From Armatimonadota bacterium (GTDB taxonomy: Bacteria > Armatimonadota > UBA5829 > DTJY01): 64,000 bases of DNA. Shown here piece after piece: positions 26,836 through 35,187 of this stretch. Every line of letters starts with the position of its first letter. The stretch's first letter is position 1. Under the pieces are notes generated by a model. It was not told the origin of the DNA, made no database searches, and was given only the letters and a program-made list of their open reading frames with translations. Both the position numbers and the translations under genes were made by a program. Location of the stretch: positions 248,001 to 312,000 of the forward strand of contig JAIMAU010000002.1 in assembly GCA_023511795.1 (NCBI GenBank), given 5' to 3'.

Positions 26836-28101
26836 TTGTCCCTGAAAACGCAGGGATTTATTCAGCTATTTAGAATCAGGAACTTCGCTCTTCTTTGGGT
26901 GGCACAGCTGATTTCGGTAATCGGAGATTGGGTCCTCACTGCCGCACTCCTTGTTTTCGTCTACAAGCTGACGGGGGAGAAAGTAACAGTTGGCAAGATG
27001 ATCATCTTCGAAGCGCTCCCCGTTCTTCTGTTTGGCTATCCTGCGGGGATGATTGCCGATTGCTTGAACCGCCGCAGGGTTATGATTTTCTCTGATTTGG
27101 CAAGGGCTGGGCTGGTACTACTTCTTCTTTTCGTTCGCACTGCCGAATCAATATGGATTGTATATGTTGTGGCGTTCTTTTGTGGGCTTTTCAGTTTGTT
27201 CTTCCGTCCCGCAAGAACCGCTTCAATCCCTAATATTGTGCCCAAAGAATTATTGATGACAGCCAACTCTGCGGCGACTTTCAATGAAACCATAGGAATG
27301 CTAATTGGCCCTGTGATTGGCGGTGCGCTCGGTTATTCGTTTATACGGACGGCATGCGTCCTTGATTCGGCAACATTTTTATTTTCGGCGATTGCATTGA
27401 TGTTCACTGTCATTCCTCAAGGCAAAAGCTCAATGCCAAGGCGTCTTAGTGAATTAGGGAGAGAATCGGTAGATGGAATTGGTTTTGTTATCAGAAGCCG
27501 TACACTCCGGTCTTTGTTGCTTATCCTTGGGCTCATGGCGGTGGCAGTGGGCGCATATAATGTCCTGGAGGTAATATTCGCTGTGGATGACCTGAAGCTT
27601 TCCGGCGGTGAATTTGGAATGCTTTTGTCGGCTGCGGCGATGGGCATGTTCGTAGGGTCATTGATAGCTGGGAGTATTTCTCGAAGGTTCAGCCCTGCCA
27701 TTTTCCTTTCCTCGGGCGTATTTGGCGTTGGTCTCACAATGATATGGTTCTCCCAGACTCATATCATCCATACGGCACTTATGGCTCTTTTCATGATGGG
27801 AGTATGCAATGCGGCTGCGATTATTGGATGTTCGACACTCTTCCAGCTTTGCACACCAAATCGACTCCAGGCACGCGCTATTGCCATGTTTTGGACACTT
27901 TATTCAGCAATTAATTTGACTGCCACCTATGTTTCGACCGTGGCGGCTGATTTTTATTCGGTTCGCGGGGTTCTTATGCTTTGTGGTATTCTTGCTAGCC
28001 TCGGCGGAATCTTAAGCGTTGCTATCCTCCCTCGAGAAGATTTGGCGTACGAGTCCAGTGTGTCGGAATCGTGCAAGGTGCTTGCTGAAGAGCGAATGTA
28101 G
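26836..28101 (+). CDS. MFS transporter of the EntS/MFS_3 type
   Basis: 421 residues with twelve predicted membrane helices. LLWVAQLISVIGDWVLTAALL (helix 1) and the helix 2-3 loop YPAGMIADCLNRRRVMIFSD match the MFS_3 family, whose members export enterobactin, macrolides and other small molecules. The start is TTG 26836 with GGAGG ten bases before it, overlapping the stop of the isomerase-like gene. Pairing with a sugar enzyme suggests a sugar or sugar-derivative substrate, but the family is mostly exporters, so the direction and cargo are open. Confidence 0.8.
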   Translation: MSLKTQGFIQLFRIRNFALLWVAQLISVIGDWVLTAALLVFVYKLTGEKVTVGKMIIFEALPVLLFGYPAGMIADCLNRRRVMIFSDLARAGLVLLLLFVRTAESIWIVYVVAFFCGLFSLFFRPARTASIPNIVPKELLMTANSAATFNETIGMLIGPVIGGALGYSFIRTACVLDSATFLFSAIALMFTVIPQGKSSMPRRLSELGRESVDGIGFVIRSRTLRSLLLILGLMAVAVGAYNVLEVIFAVDDLKLSGGEFGMLLSAAAMGMFVGSLIAGSISRRFSPAIFLSSGVFGVGLTMIWFSQTHIIHTALMALFMMGVCNAAAIIGCSTLFQLCTPNRLQARAIAMFWTLYSAINLTATYVSTVAADFYSVRGVLMLCGILASLGGILSVAILPREDLAYESSVSESCKVLAEERM

Positions 28102-28158
28102 CCATCTTTACGAACAATTGGTACCTAACCCTCTGCAGTTCCACTGTATATTACTTTG

Positions 28159-28167
28159 TGGTACACT
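28159..28167 (+). promoter_or_regulatory. extended -10 box of the methyltransferase gene
   Basis: TGG followed by TACACT, ending six bases before ATG 28174. The motif arrangement TGGTAnnnT...GCTATG resembles that before mnmG (18647). The predicted transcription start coincides with the start codon. Confidence 0.45.
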
Positions 28168-28173
28168 AGCGCT

Positions 28174-28953
28174 ATGAGCTCGCGTGAAAATCTCGGTCCT
28201 AATAAGCAGATTTCCAGGCAGTTTGATGAGATTGCGGTCTTCTATGATACGCTCATGGCTGGTGTGCCCTATTCAACTTGGGTTGAATATGTCCAGCGCA
28301 TTGTAAAAAAATTTTGCCGTAGGCCCCAATGGGTGCTCGACCTATGCTGTGGAACGGGGAGTGTGAGCATTCTTCTTGCAAAAAAGGGCTATCATGTTGT
28401 CGGGGTAGATATCTCGCCTGGAATGATAGCAATTGCTCGTGAGAAAGCTCGGATGGAGCATGTTTCCTTGGATTTCTACGTTCAAGACGTCTGCCGTCTG
28501 TCATTGGAAAGGCGCTTTGACTTGGTAATCTCACTTTTTGATAGTCTAAATTATATTTTGAATCCCGATGATCTTCTTGGAGCATTTCAGAGGACAGCCA
28601 AACATATGGCGGAGGATGGCCTTTTGATTTTCGACCTTAACACACAGCTTGCTTTAGAGGCGGGGTTCTTCGACCAAGACAATATTGGAAGTGGCTCGCC
28701 GGTCGAATATCTTTGGCGAAGTTCATATGATGAATTGTCGCGAATTTGCACAATTCACATGTCATTTGATTACAAAACCGCTGAGGGTCCTCGCCATATT
28801 GAGATCAATCACTACCAGCGTGCGTATACTCAAGATGAAATTGTTTCGATGCTGGCCAAATCAGGTCTTACGGTACTGGCTGAATATCATGGATATACAT
28901 TTAGAGAGGCAACGGGAACCAGCGATCGGATTTTCTATGTAGCAGCGAAATAG
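28174..28953 (+). CDS. class I SAM-dependent methyltransferase
   Basis: 259 residues. VLDLCCGTGSVSILLAKKG is motif I that binds S-adenosylmethionine, VVGVDISPGMIAIAREKA is motif II with the acidic residue contacting the ribose, and DLVISLFDSLNYI is motif IV. The opening QFDEIAVFYDTLM and later PDDLLGAFQRTAKHMAEDGLL resemble small-molecule methyltransferases of the Methyltransf_25/UbiE-like kind. The substrate cannot be inferred. ATG 28174 lies directly after an extended -10 box and has no ribosome binding site. It stands ahead of the yggS cluster, with its own start signal. Confidence 0.85.
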   Translation: MSSRENLGPNKQISRQFDEIAVFYDTLMAGVPYSTWVEYVQRIVKKFCRRPQWVLDLCCGTGSVSILLAKKGYHVVGVDISPGMIAIAREKARMEHVSLDFYVQDVCRLSLERRFDLVISLFDSLNYILNPDDLLGAFQRTAKHMAEDGLLIFDLNTQLALEAGFFDQDNIGSGSPVEYLWRSSYDELSRICTIHMSFDYKTAEGPRHIEINHYQRAYTQDEIVSMLAKSGLTVLAEYHGYTFREATGTSDRIFYVAAK

Positions 28954-28995
28954 CTTTATCATTTCCATTCGTTCATTGTTGTGCCCACCCTTTTG

Positions 28996-29004
28996 TGTTA
29001 TAAT
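28996..29004 (+). promoter_or_regulatory. extended -10 promoter of the yggS-sepF-proC cluster
   Basis: TGT followed by TATAAT (28999-29004), with a weak TTGTTG at 28976-28981 and a 17-base spacer. The start should be near 29011, giving a leader of about 53 bases that contains the small inverted repeat GGTAT...ATACC (29027-29041). Confidence 0.6.
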
Positions 29005-29063
29005 TACCAAAAAGCTCTTAGCAGAAGGTATGTGGTATACCGATTGCGGAAGTAAGCCAAACC

Positions 29064-29735
29064 ATGTCCATAGCAGATAACTTAAGGCAGGTCAAGGATA
29101 GGATTTCAGCCGCCGCAGAGCGGGTTGGTCGCTCTGGCGAAGATATAGTGCTCGTTGCAGTGACAAAAACCGTCGGTGTGGATAGGATTGAGGAGGCCCT
29201 TGCGGCAGGTGTAACTGACATTGGTGAGAATTATGTTCAAGATGCGTTGGCGAAGTTCGAGGCGATAGGCTTGCGGGCACGGTGGCATATGATTGGGCAT
29301 CTCCAGACGAACAAAGTCCGTACTGCTGTTGGGATATTTGATCTTATTCAGACGGTGGATAGCGGAAAACTAGCTAGGGAGATTGGAAAGCGGTCGGTAG
29401 CGATTGGAAAGACTTCGGATGTTTTAATCGAAGTCAACATCTCGGGTGAAGAGTCTAAGTTTGGCGTAGCGCCAGACCAAGCGCTAGACTTGGCGGAAGA
29501 GGTTTTGGGGATTGAAGGAGTTAGGCTTCAGGGTCTAATGGGAATTGCGCCGTTTGTTGATAATCAAGCCGTTATTAGAAGGTCATTTGCCAAACTAAAA
29601 AAGCTTTGGGATGAGCTACCAATAGACCATCGTGTTTGGCTATCAATGGGAATGACATCCGATTTTGAGATAGCTATCGAGGAAGGATCAAACATGGTTC
29701 GAATTGGAACAGCGATTTTTGGGCCACGGGTTTAA
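29064..29735 (+). CDS. yggS: YggS/PLPBP-family pyridoxal phosphate homeostasis protein
   Basis: A PLP-binding single-domain TIM-barrel protein that buffers the cofactor and affects amino acid balance. VLVAVTKTVGVDRIEEAL has the PLP lysine, Lys35. DIGENYVQDALAKF, WHMIGHLQTNK, VNISGEESKFG, GLMGI and LSMGMTSDFEIAIEEGSNMVRIGTAIFG are all family hallmarks. Length of 223 residues is typical. In Gram-positive bacteria and cyanobacteria it lies next to sepF and proC, exactly as here. Confidence 0.95.
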   Translation: MSIADNLRQVKDRISAAAERVGRSGEDIVLVAVTKTVGVDRIEEALAAGVTDIGENYVQDALAKFEAIGLRARWHMIGHLQTNKVRTAVGIFDLIQTVDSGKLAREIGKRSVAIGKTSDVLIEVNISGEESKFGVAPDQALDLAEEVLGIEGVRLQGLMGIAPFVDNQAVIRRSFAKLKKLWDELPIDHRVWLSMGMTSDFEIAIEEGSNMVRIGTAIFGPRV

Positions 29736-29776
29736 TGGATTTATTCTTTGCTTTGAATGCCAACTAAATTTCTTTC

Positions 29777-29798
29777 TTAGCATGAGAGGCTAAAATTT
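29777..29798 (+). terminator. weak hairpin with T-run between yggS and sepF
   Basis: TTAGC (29777-29781) and GCTAA (29789-29793) with a seven-base loop, followed by AATTTTTT. Only five pairs, so partial attenuation at most. Confidence 0.3.
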
Positions 29799-29844
29799 TT
29801 TAATTCCCTAGTAGGCGTATGAAGAGGAATAAGGAGGGCGTAAG

Positions 29845-30291
29845 ATGAATAGTGATATGTCCACAGATGGGAACGAGCATAGAGGTTTCTGGTCGAGGAT
29901 AAAGCGGGGAATCGGCATCTCGGAGATTGACGAAGAGGAGTTCCCTGAGGAGGTCGTCGGTGCAGATGACCCGCGGGGTAGGCCGTTAACTCTGCGACTA
30001 CATTCTGCGAGGGTGAGCCACGTGTCGGTAAGACAGCCTACTTCTTTCGAGGATGCAAGGCTAGCGGCAGACGGACTAAAAGAGGGCCGGCAACAGATAA
30101 TAAACCTGGAAAAGTCGGATCAAGAGATGTCTGAGCGCATCATTGACTTTCTGAACGGCGTGACTTATGCCCTCAACGGCTTTGTCGAGAAGGTTGGCGA
30201 GCGCGTGTACCTATTTGCGCCTAGTAATGTGGTTATTGATGTGCCGGACGATTTGCACAAGGCGTCTCCTGGAGTGTTTGAAACGACCTAG
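29845..30291 (+). CDS. sepF: cell division protein SepF
   Basis: 148 residues. A short N-terminal amphipathic segment (HRGFWSRIKRGIGI) that would anchor to the membrane is followed by an acidic linker and the SepF core: RQPTSFEDARLAADGLKEG, QQIINLEKSDQEMSERIIDF and FLNGVTYALNGFVEKVGERVYLFAP. SepF tethers FtsZ to the membrane and shapes the septum. AAGGAGG stands close before ATG 29845. Its position between yggS and proC is the conserved order of the ylm division cluster, a Terrabacteria trait. Confidence 0.95.
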   Translation: MNSDMSTDGNEHRGFWSRIKRGIGISEIDEEEFPEEVVGADDPRGRPLTLRLHSARVSHVSVRQPTSFEDARLAADGLKEGRQQIINLEKSDQEMSERIIDFLNGVTYALNGFVEKVGERVYLFAPSNVVIDVPDDLHKASPGVFETT

Positions 30292-30308
30292 CGAGGAGAG
30301 CATCCATA

Positions 30309-31127
30309 GTGCTTGGAAATAAAAAGATAGGTTTTATCGGTGCCGGCATGATGGCAGAGGCAATTGCACGAGGTCTTTTAAGTGCTGGAGTGGGTGCCGA
30401 AGCTATCATTGCATCGGATCCTGATGAAAAGCGGCGAGAGGTATTCAGCGCCCAGCTGGGAGTGAAGGCCACTGCCGATAACAAGTCGGTCGCTAGATGG
30501 GCTGATATTCTAATCCTGGCAGTGAAGCCATTCGTCATGTCGGAGGTCCTTGGGGAGATTGGTAGCGAGATTAAAACGGACCAGCTTGTTATTTCTATCG
30601 CCGCTGGAATCACCACCGAGAGCATTCAAAACAAGCTAGGAGAAAACGTTCCTGTTATCCGCGTTATGCCGAACACCCCAGCGTTGATTGGTAAAGGTGC
30701 TAGCGCACTTGCTCCCAGTAAATCTGCCACGCCAGCCCACATGGAAATTGCGCTCCAGATATTTGGTGCGGTGGGAAAGGCGGTTCAGGTAACTGAAGAC
30801 AAGATGGATGCCGTTACTGGATTGAGCGGCAGTGGCCCTGCATACGTATATATGTTCATCGAAGCATTGGCAGATGGTGGTGTACGGATGGGATTGCCAA
30901 GGCAGACTGCCGTTATGCTGGCGGCTCAGACGGTGGCTGGAGCAGCAGAAATGGTTCTCCAGACCGGAACTCATACAGCCGAGCTTCGTGATAGAGTGGC
31001 GACGCCCGGCGGCACAACAATAGCTGGTATTGCAACTCTTGAGAAAGCAGGGTTCCGGTCGGCGGCGATCGAGGCAGTGATGGCTGCTACATTGCGCTCT
31101 ACAGAGTTGGGCAAACCAAACAAATAA
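30309..31127 (+). CDS. proC: pyrroline-5-carboxylate reductase
   Basis: Last step of proline synthesis: reduces pyrroline-5-carboxylate with NAD(P)H. KIGFIGAGMMAEAIARGL is the Rossmann dinucleotide motif; ILAVKPFVMSEVL, RVMPNTPALIGKGASAL, GLSGSGPAYVYMFIEALADGG and the C-terminal RDRVATPGGTTIAGI are family signatures. Length of 272 residues is usual. The start is GTG 30309, 17 bases after sepF, within the same operon. Confidence 0.96.
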   Translation: MLGNKKIGFIGAGMMAEAIARGLLSAGVGAEAIIASDPDEKRREVFSAQLGVKATADNKSVARWADILILAVKPFVMSEVLGEIGSEIKTDQLVISIAAGITTESIQNKLGENVPVIRVMPNTPALIGKGASALAPSKSATPAHMEIALQIFGAVGKAVQVTEDKMDAVTGLSGSGPAYVYMFIEALADGGVRMGLPRQTAVMLAAQTVAGAAEMVLQTGTHTAELRDRVATPGGTTIAGIATLEKAGFRSAAIEAVMAATLRSTELGKPNK

Positions 31128-31169
31128 AAGGGCTAGAATATCCTTGCTCAAAGCATTGGGCGTAGGAAG

Positions 31170-32669
31170 ATGCCTGTTTCTTCAGGACGTCCTGTGAACG
31201 ATTCTGTATTCTCCAACAATTCCCCTAGATATCCTGAGAAGCGATTTATCAGCTTGTTAGTGACTCTCGGTTTGCTGATAGTGCTTATTGGCTATCTTCA
31301 AAGGCGTGATGCACTATCGTCGAGGGGCGATTCTTTTTCTCCACTTGCTTTTCAGACAGACATGATAGTAAAGATTTCCTATGCTTACGAACGCTGGGCA
31401 GAATTTAAAAAAGACGAATCAGCGGTTGATGCCGCGGACTTTTTAAAGAGAAGGGCCATTAAGGCGTATCAAGAGGTGGTCCAAGAGACGCCCATTCCTC
31501 GCTATGTCCGCCGATACATTATTCTCAAACATGATATAAACCCTCTGGGCATCGAAAAGGCAATTCAGCTTCTTGAGGAAGCAGCTGCGCGGCCAGAATA
31601 CAGCAAGTATAGGCAGAAGCAATTGCTTATTGAGGCGGATATGTGGCGCTCGATTTACCTAAAGCCGGGCGTGCCAAGGCCTGACGTTCCAATATTCGAG
31701 CATAGGATAAACAATCTTCATCTAGGTTGGTATGCACATCTTGCTTTAAGAGACCTCTACCGAAAGGCCGGGCTTGATGAGCAGGCCAAACAACAGCAAA
31801 TGGCGGCGCTGAATTCTGCTGGGGTGAGTGCTGTCATTTTGTTTGGGGTTTTTCTATGCGCACTAGCTATTCTTTTTGTAGGATTAGTGGTCTTGATAGC
31901 CTATATTGACGAGAAAATTCGTTCAAGACCCCTGCGAACCTCGTCCCCCATTGAAATTCAAGCTGACCCCAGTGTAATAGCAGGATACTTGCTTGAAGTT
32001 TTCATTACATACCTAATAGTGCTTCTGGCATCACAGCTCATGGGGGGCGTCTTGCTCGGAACCGCAAATTTTGTTTCGGAGGAACTTAATCCTACTTTTG
32101 CAATTGCAGTAACAGCCGGGACTTACGTTTTCGGTGGACTTGTGGCGCTTGCGTATCTCTCCTTCCGGCTTAATCTTGCGGGTTGGTCATGGAAAAGCGT
32201 TGGGTTAAAGGTTGACAATTTTGGTCGCAATGTGCTTTTTGGAATTGGCGGGTATTGTGCGGCTCTTCCACTTGTTCTCGCGGCGGGGTTTATCTCGCAG
32301 TCGATGGAGCGGTATATTCGTTCGCCTGAGAATCCGGTCTTGCCGCTCTGCCTTCAAGCTGATACAACCATTGCCAAGATGCTCTTATTCCTATTGGTTG
32401 CAGTTGCCGCGCCGTTCTTCGAAGAGCTATTCTTTCGCGGTGTTCTTTTTACTGGATTGCGTGCCCGATGGGGTGTAAATGTAGCTATCGTCGTTTCAGC
32501 TACTGTTTTTGCAAGCATTCATCCGTTTCCGATTCACTTCCTGCCGATTTTTGTGCTAGGAGCTGCATTTTCAATCTTGATGTATGAGCGAGGCTCGCTT
32601 ATTTCGTCTATGGTTGCGCATGCACTTCAAAACAGTGCAGTATTTCTGTTGTTGGTATTAGTGAACTAG
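31170..32669 (+). CDS. CPBP-family intramembrane metalloprotease with helical N-terminal region
   Basis: 499 residues. One membrane helix near residue 30, then about 170 soluble residues rich in helices (YQEVVQETPIPRYVRRYIIL, KAIQLLEEAAARPEYS; perhaps TPR-like), then a multi-pass C-terminal half. The CAAX-protease/CPBP motifs are FFEELFFRGV (Glu418, Glu419, Arg423), ATVFASIHPF and SMVAHALQNS. Relatives process prenylated proteins in eukaryotes and peptides or unknown substrates in bacteria. It occupies the place where yggT, a small membrane protein, often sits in the division cluster. The joined N-terminal region is unlike that of the common CPBP proteins. Confidence 0.8.
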   Translation: MPVSSGRPVNDSVFSNNSPRYPEKRFISLLVTLGLLIVLIGYLQRRDALSSRGDSFSPLAFQTDMIVKISYAYERWAEFKKDESAVDAADFLKRRAIKAYQEVVQETPIPRYVRRYIILKHDINPLGIEKAIQLLEEAAARPEYSKYRQKQLLIEADMWRSIYLKPGVPRPDVPIFEHRINNLHLGWYAHLALRDLYRKAGLDEQAKQQQMAALNSAGVSAVILFGVFLCALAILFVGLVVLIAYIDEKIRSRPLRTSSPIEIQADPSVIAGYLLEVFITYLIVLLASQLMGGVLLGTANFVSEELNPTFAIAVTAGTYVFGGLVALAYLSFRLNLAGWSWKSVGLKVDNFGRNVLFGIGGYCAALPLVLAAGFISQSMERYIRSPENPVLPLCLQADTTIAKMLLFLLVAVAAPFFEELFFRGVLFTGLRARWGVNVAIVVSATVFASIHPFPIHFLPIFVLGAAFSILMYERGSLISSMVAHALQNSAVFLLLVLVN

Positions 32670-32675
32670 CAGAAA

Positions 32676-33059
32676 ATGAAGCTATTTGTGATAGGGATTC
32701 TTATTGCGCTATATGTTGTAATTTTATGGGTGCTTTTGTTTTTTGCATTGCGTCGGGGATATCGCGAATGGCGTGAAGGCCGCTCAACTCGCCTTCGCCG
32801 TGTTCCTGCGTGCGTAATGGATAAGCGAAGGGCATCTGAATACTCAGACGCAGTAGGTCAGCCGATATCACGATATTTCATCACTTTCAAGTTCGAAGAC
32901 ATGCAAAAAGAGTTCGAAGTTTCGGAGGAAATATACACATCAACTCGAATAGGTGGCGAAGGGGTGCTAATCCTCAAGTCTGAGAATTATCAGACTTTCG
33001 AGCCGAAGTCCCCTGGCGATGAAACGGACGAGGTGTATCGACGAATGGTTAAATGGTAA
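32676..33059 (+). CDS. DUF2500-like membrane-anchored small protein
   Basis: 127 residues: an N-terminal membrane helix (FVIGILIALYVVILWVLLFFA) and a small beta-rich domain, RRVPACVMDKRRASEY, RYFITFKFEDMQKEFEVSE, then GGEGVLILKSENYQTFEP. This layout matches DUF2500, a family without known function. It starts six bases after the protease gene and overlaps yggU slightly, so it belongs to the same operon. Confidence 0.6.
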   Translation: MKLFVIGILIALYVVILWVLLFFALRRGYREWREGRSTRLRRVPACVMDKRRASEYSDAVGQPISRYFITFKFEDMQKEFEVSEEIYTSTRIGGEGVLILKSENYQTFEPKSPGDETDEVYRRMVKW

Positions 33060-33064
33060 GGGAT

Positions 33065-33316
33065 ATGGAGAAGACTCTTCTTAAAGTTCGCGTTAATCCA
33101 AGAAGTTCACGAAACCAGATTATGGGATGGAAGGATGATGTCCTTCTTGTAAAGGTAACCGCTCCGCCAGTAGAAGGAACTGCGAATAAAGCATGTATAG
33201 AGTTACTTGCCGACCAGCTTGGCATAAAGAAGTCGCAAATTTCCCTTGCCGCAGGCGCCACTAGTCGCGAAAAGACCTTCGAGATCTTGGGGCTTTCTAT
33301 TTCGGAGGTTAAGTAG
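33065..33316 (+). CDS. yggU: YggU/DUF167 (UPF0235) family protein
   Basis: 83 residues: LLKVRVNPRSSRNQIMGW, VLLVKVTAPPVEGTANKACIELLADQLG and ISLAAGATSREKTFEI. The APPVxGxAN motif defines the DUF167 family, whose function is unknown but which often closes the yggS cluster, as here. ATG 33053 is also in frame and would overlap the previous gene; ATG 33065 gives the usual N-terminus. Confidence 0.88.
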   Translation: MEKTLLKVRVNPRSSRNQIMGWKDDVLLVKVTAPPVEGTANKACIELLADQLGIKKSQISLAAGATSREKTFEILGLSISEVK

Positions 33317-33383
33317 CGCTTAAAGTAGTTGTCAAATTCCCAGCCAATGGGTTTTTAGAAGTTTAATTAAAAGAGGGCTAGAC

Positions 33384-34295
33384 ATGACAGAAATCATAAG
33401 GCGATATTCAAACAATCCAATTATTACCCCGGCGATGATTCCTGGCGCGAATGCAGTATTCAACAGTGCAGTACACAAGTTTGGAGACCGATATGTTGCC
33501 GTGCTTCGAGTTGAGAATAGGCAGGGTTATCAAACCATGCGTCTTGCATGGAGTGATGATGGTATTCACTTTGATATAGAGCCCGAGCCGATTCTCATGC
33601 CGACGGAGGAGCCGTTCCTTACGTATGAGGAAGCAATATACGATCCTCGAATCACAAAGATTGATGACACATACTATATTTGCTATGCTGCCGAAAACCG
33701 CTATGGCTGCCAAGTTTCCGTAAGCAAGACGAAGGATTTTCGAACATTCGAGAAAGTTGCGATTGCATCCGAGCCTACGAACCGAAACATGGTGCTTTTT
33801 CCAGAGAAAATTAATGGGCTATATGTGCGTTTGGATAGACCTTTCCAACCTGGAGGTCAAGGGCACATATGGATATCTTATTCGCCCGATTTAGTCTACT
33901 GGGGAAGGTCGCAGTGCATAATGGAAAGCCGCCGTTTTGCTTGGGACCAAGGGAAAATTGGGCCGGGTGCGCCGCCGATAAAAACTAACGAAGGCTGGTT
34001 GGTTATTTACCATGGCACGGCTCCTCGTTGCAATGGTCTAATCTACAGGGTAGGCTTGGCACTTCTTGATCTCGAAGATCCTTCAAAAGTTATCGCAAGG
34101 GGGAAGGAATACTTAATGGCACCCACGGAGCTTTATGAACGAGTGGGGGATGTGCCAAATGTTGTGTTTGTTACGTCGGCTGTTCCGGATTACGAAAAGG
34201 ATGAAGTGCGTCTTTATTATGGCGCTGCTGATACGGTTTTCTGCATGGCGGTGGCAAAAATAAGAGATTTGATAGAGTTCGCTCGCACGAAATAG
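33384..34295 (+). CDS. GH130-family beta-mannoside phosphorylase or glycosidase
   Basis: 303 residues with a five-bladed beta-propeller pattern. RRYSNNPIITPAMIP at the N-terminus, AIYDPRITKIDDTYYICY with the general-acid candidate Asp87, KIGPGAPPIKTNEGWLVIYHG and MAPTELYERVGDVPNVVF are GH130 signatures. The family splits beta-1,4- or beta-1,2-mannosides by phosphorolysis or hydrolysis in the cytoplasm. Arg and His residues for phosphate binding cannot be judged with certainty, so the choice between phosphorylase and hydrolase is left open. TAGCGCTTA, one base off the AAGCGCTT palindrome, lies about 65 bases before the start. Confidence 0.85.
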   Translation: MTEIIRRYSNNPIITPAMIPGANAVFNSAVHKFGDRYVAVLRVENRQGYQTMRLAWSDDGIHFDIEPEPILMPTEEPFLTYEEAIYDPRITKIDDTYYICYAAENRYGCQVSVSKTKDFRTFEKVAIASEPTNRNMVLFPEKINGLYVRLDRPFQPGGQGHIWISYSPDLVYWGRSQCIMESRRFAWDQGKIGPGAPPIKTNEGWLVIYHGTAPRCNGLIYRVGLALLDLEDPSKVIARGKEYLMAPTELYERVGDVPNVVFVTSAVPDYEKDEVRLYYGAADTVFCMAVAKIRDLIEFARTK

Positions 34296-34301
34296 TTATG
34301 C

Positions 34302-34330
34302 TTGCCTTAGATACCGATTGGTGTTATCAT
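34302..34330 (+). promoter_or_regulatory. sigma-70 promoter of the FKBP lipoprotein gene
   Basis: TTGCCT at 34302-34307, 17-base spacer, TATCAT at 34325-34330. It would start transcription about 45 bases before ATG 34384. Confidence 0.5.
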
Positions 34331-34383
34331 TTTCATGAATTCAAATGCTCATAATTGACGGTTTGTGGAAAGGAAGGCGCTTG

Positions 34384-35151
34384 ATGAAGCTGGCAGTGTT
34401 TCTTACTTTAGCCGCCGCGGTGGCGGCAGTAACAGTGGGCTGCGGTGGTTCTGGTACTGGGGGGTTTATAACGACGTCATCTGGCATCCAGTACTGCGAC
34501 GTGCGAGTTGGCAGGGGGATGCCTCCACTCAAGGGTGAGGTGTGTGTTTTTCATTATGCAGGATGGCTCCAAAACGGGGTCAAGTTCGACAGCTCCTATG
34601 ACAGAAATGAACCGTTTGAATTTACGCTTGGAGGCGGCGAGGTAATTCAGGGATGGGAAGAGCTGGCAAGCACAATGCGTGTTGGAGGCAAACGCAGGGC
34701 TTATATCCCACCAGAGCTAGCATATGGTTCTAGGGGCAATCCACCTTTGATACCTGGCAATGCAACTTTGTATTTTGAGATGGAACTGCTTGAGATACGC
34801 ACGCCAGATGAAGTAACGACTGAATCTGGCCTTAAGTATGCTAATCTTTATGTGGGCGACGGAAACCTTGTGCAAAACGGTAGTAATGTTTTGATACATT
34901 ATTCCCTTTGGCTTTCGGACGGCACCAAGTTGGAAAGCACTTATGATACCGATTCGCCAATTTCATTCGTCATTGGAAATGGAGAGGTTATAAAGGGATT
35001 GGAAGAAGGCCTAATCGGGATGCGCTCTGGCGGTAGGCGTAAACTAACAGTTCCTCCTAGCTTAGCTTATGGGGAGCAAGGTAATCCTCAAAAAAATATT
35101 CCACCGAACGCTACGCTAGTCTATGAAGTGGAAGTAATAGGCGTGCATTAA
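34384..35151 (+). CDS. lipoprotein with two FKBP-type peptidyl-prolyl isomerase domains
   Basis: 255 residues. The signal MKLAVFLTLAAAVAAVTVGCGG ends in a lipobox (VTVGC), so it should be lipid-anchored outside the cytoplasmic membrane. Two FKBP domains follow in tandem: GIQYCDVRVGRG ... GGEVIQGWEELASTMRVGGKR ... YGSRGNPPLIPGNATLYFEMEL, and GLKYANLYVGDG ... GNGEVIKGLEEGLIGMRSGGRRK ... YGEQGNP ... NATLVYEVEV. The YG(S/E)xG(N)P and IPxNATL motifs of the active site are present in both. It would help fold exported proteins, of which this region encodes many. ATG 34384 with AAGGAAGG upstream is the start; an earlier in-frame start would spoil the signal peptide. Confidence 0.9.
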   Translation: MKLAVFLTLAAAVAAVTVGCGGSGTGGFITTSSGIQYCDVRVGRGMPPLKGEVCVFHYAGWLQNGVKFDSSYDRNEPFEFTLGGGEVIQGWEELASTMRVGGKRRAYIPPELAYGSRGNPPLIPGNATLYFEMELLEIRTPDEVTTESGLKYANLYVGDGNLVQNGSNVLIHYSLWLSDGTKLESTYDTDSPISFVIGNGEVIKGLEEGLIGMRSGGRRKLTVPPSLAYGEQGNPQKNIPPNATLVYEVEVIGVH

Positions 35152-35172
35152 TTATTTCCAGGTGTGATGCCC

Positions 35173-35187
35173 GAGTGCAAAGCACTC
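35173..35187 (+). repeat. perfect hairpin GAGTGC-AAA-GCACTC at the start of the DUF6599 gene
   Basis: Six paired bases around a three-base loop, 22 bases after the FKBP stop. The GTG at 35175 lies inside it, which makes that codon a doubtful start for the next gene. Confidence 0.4.
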
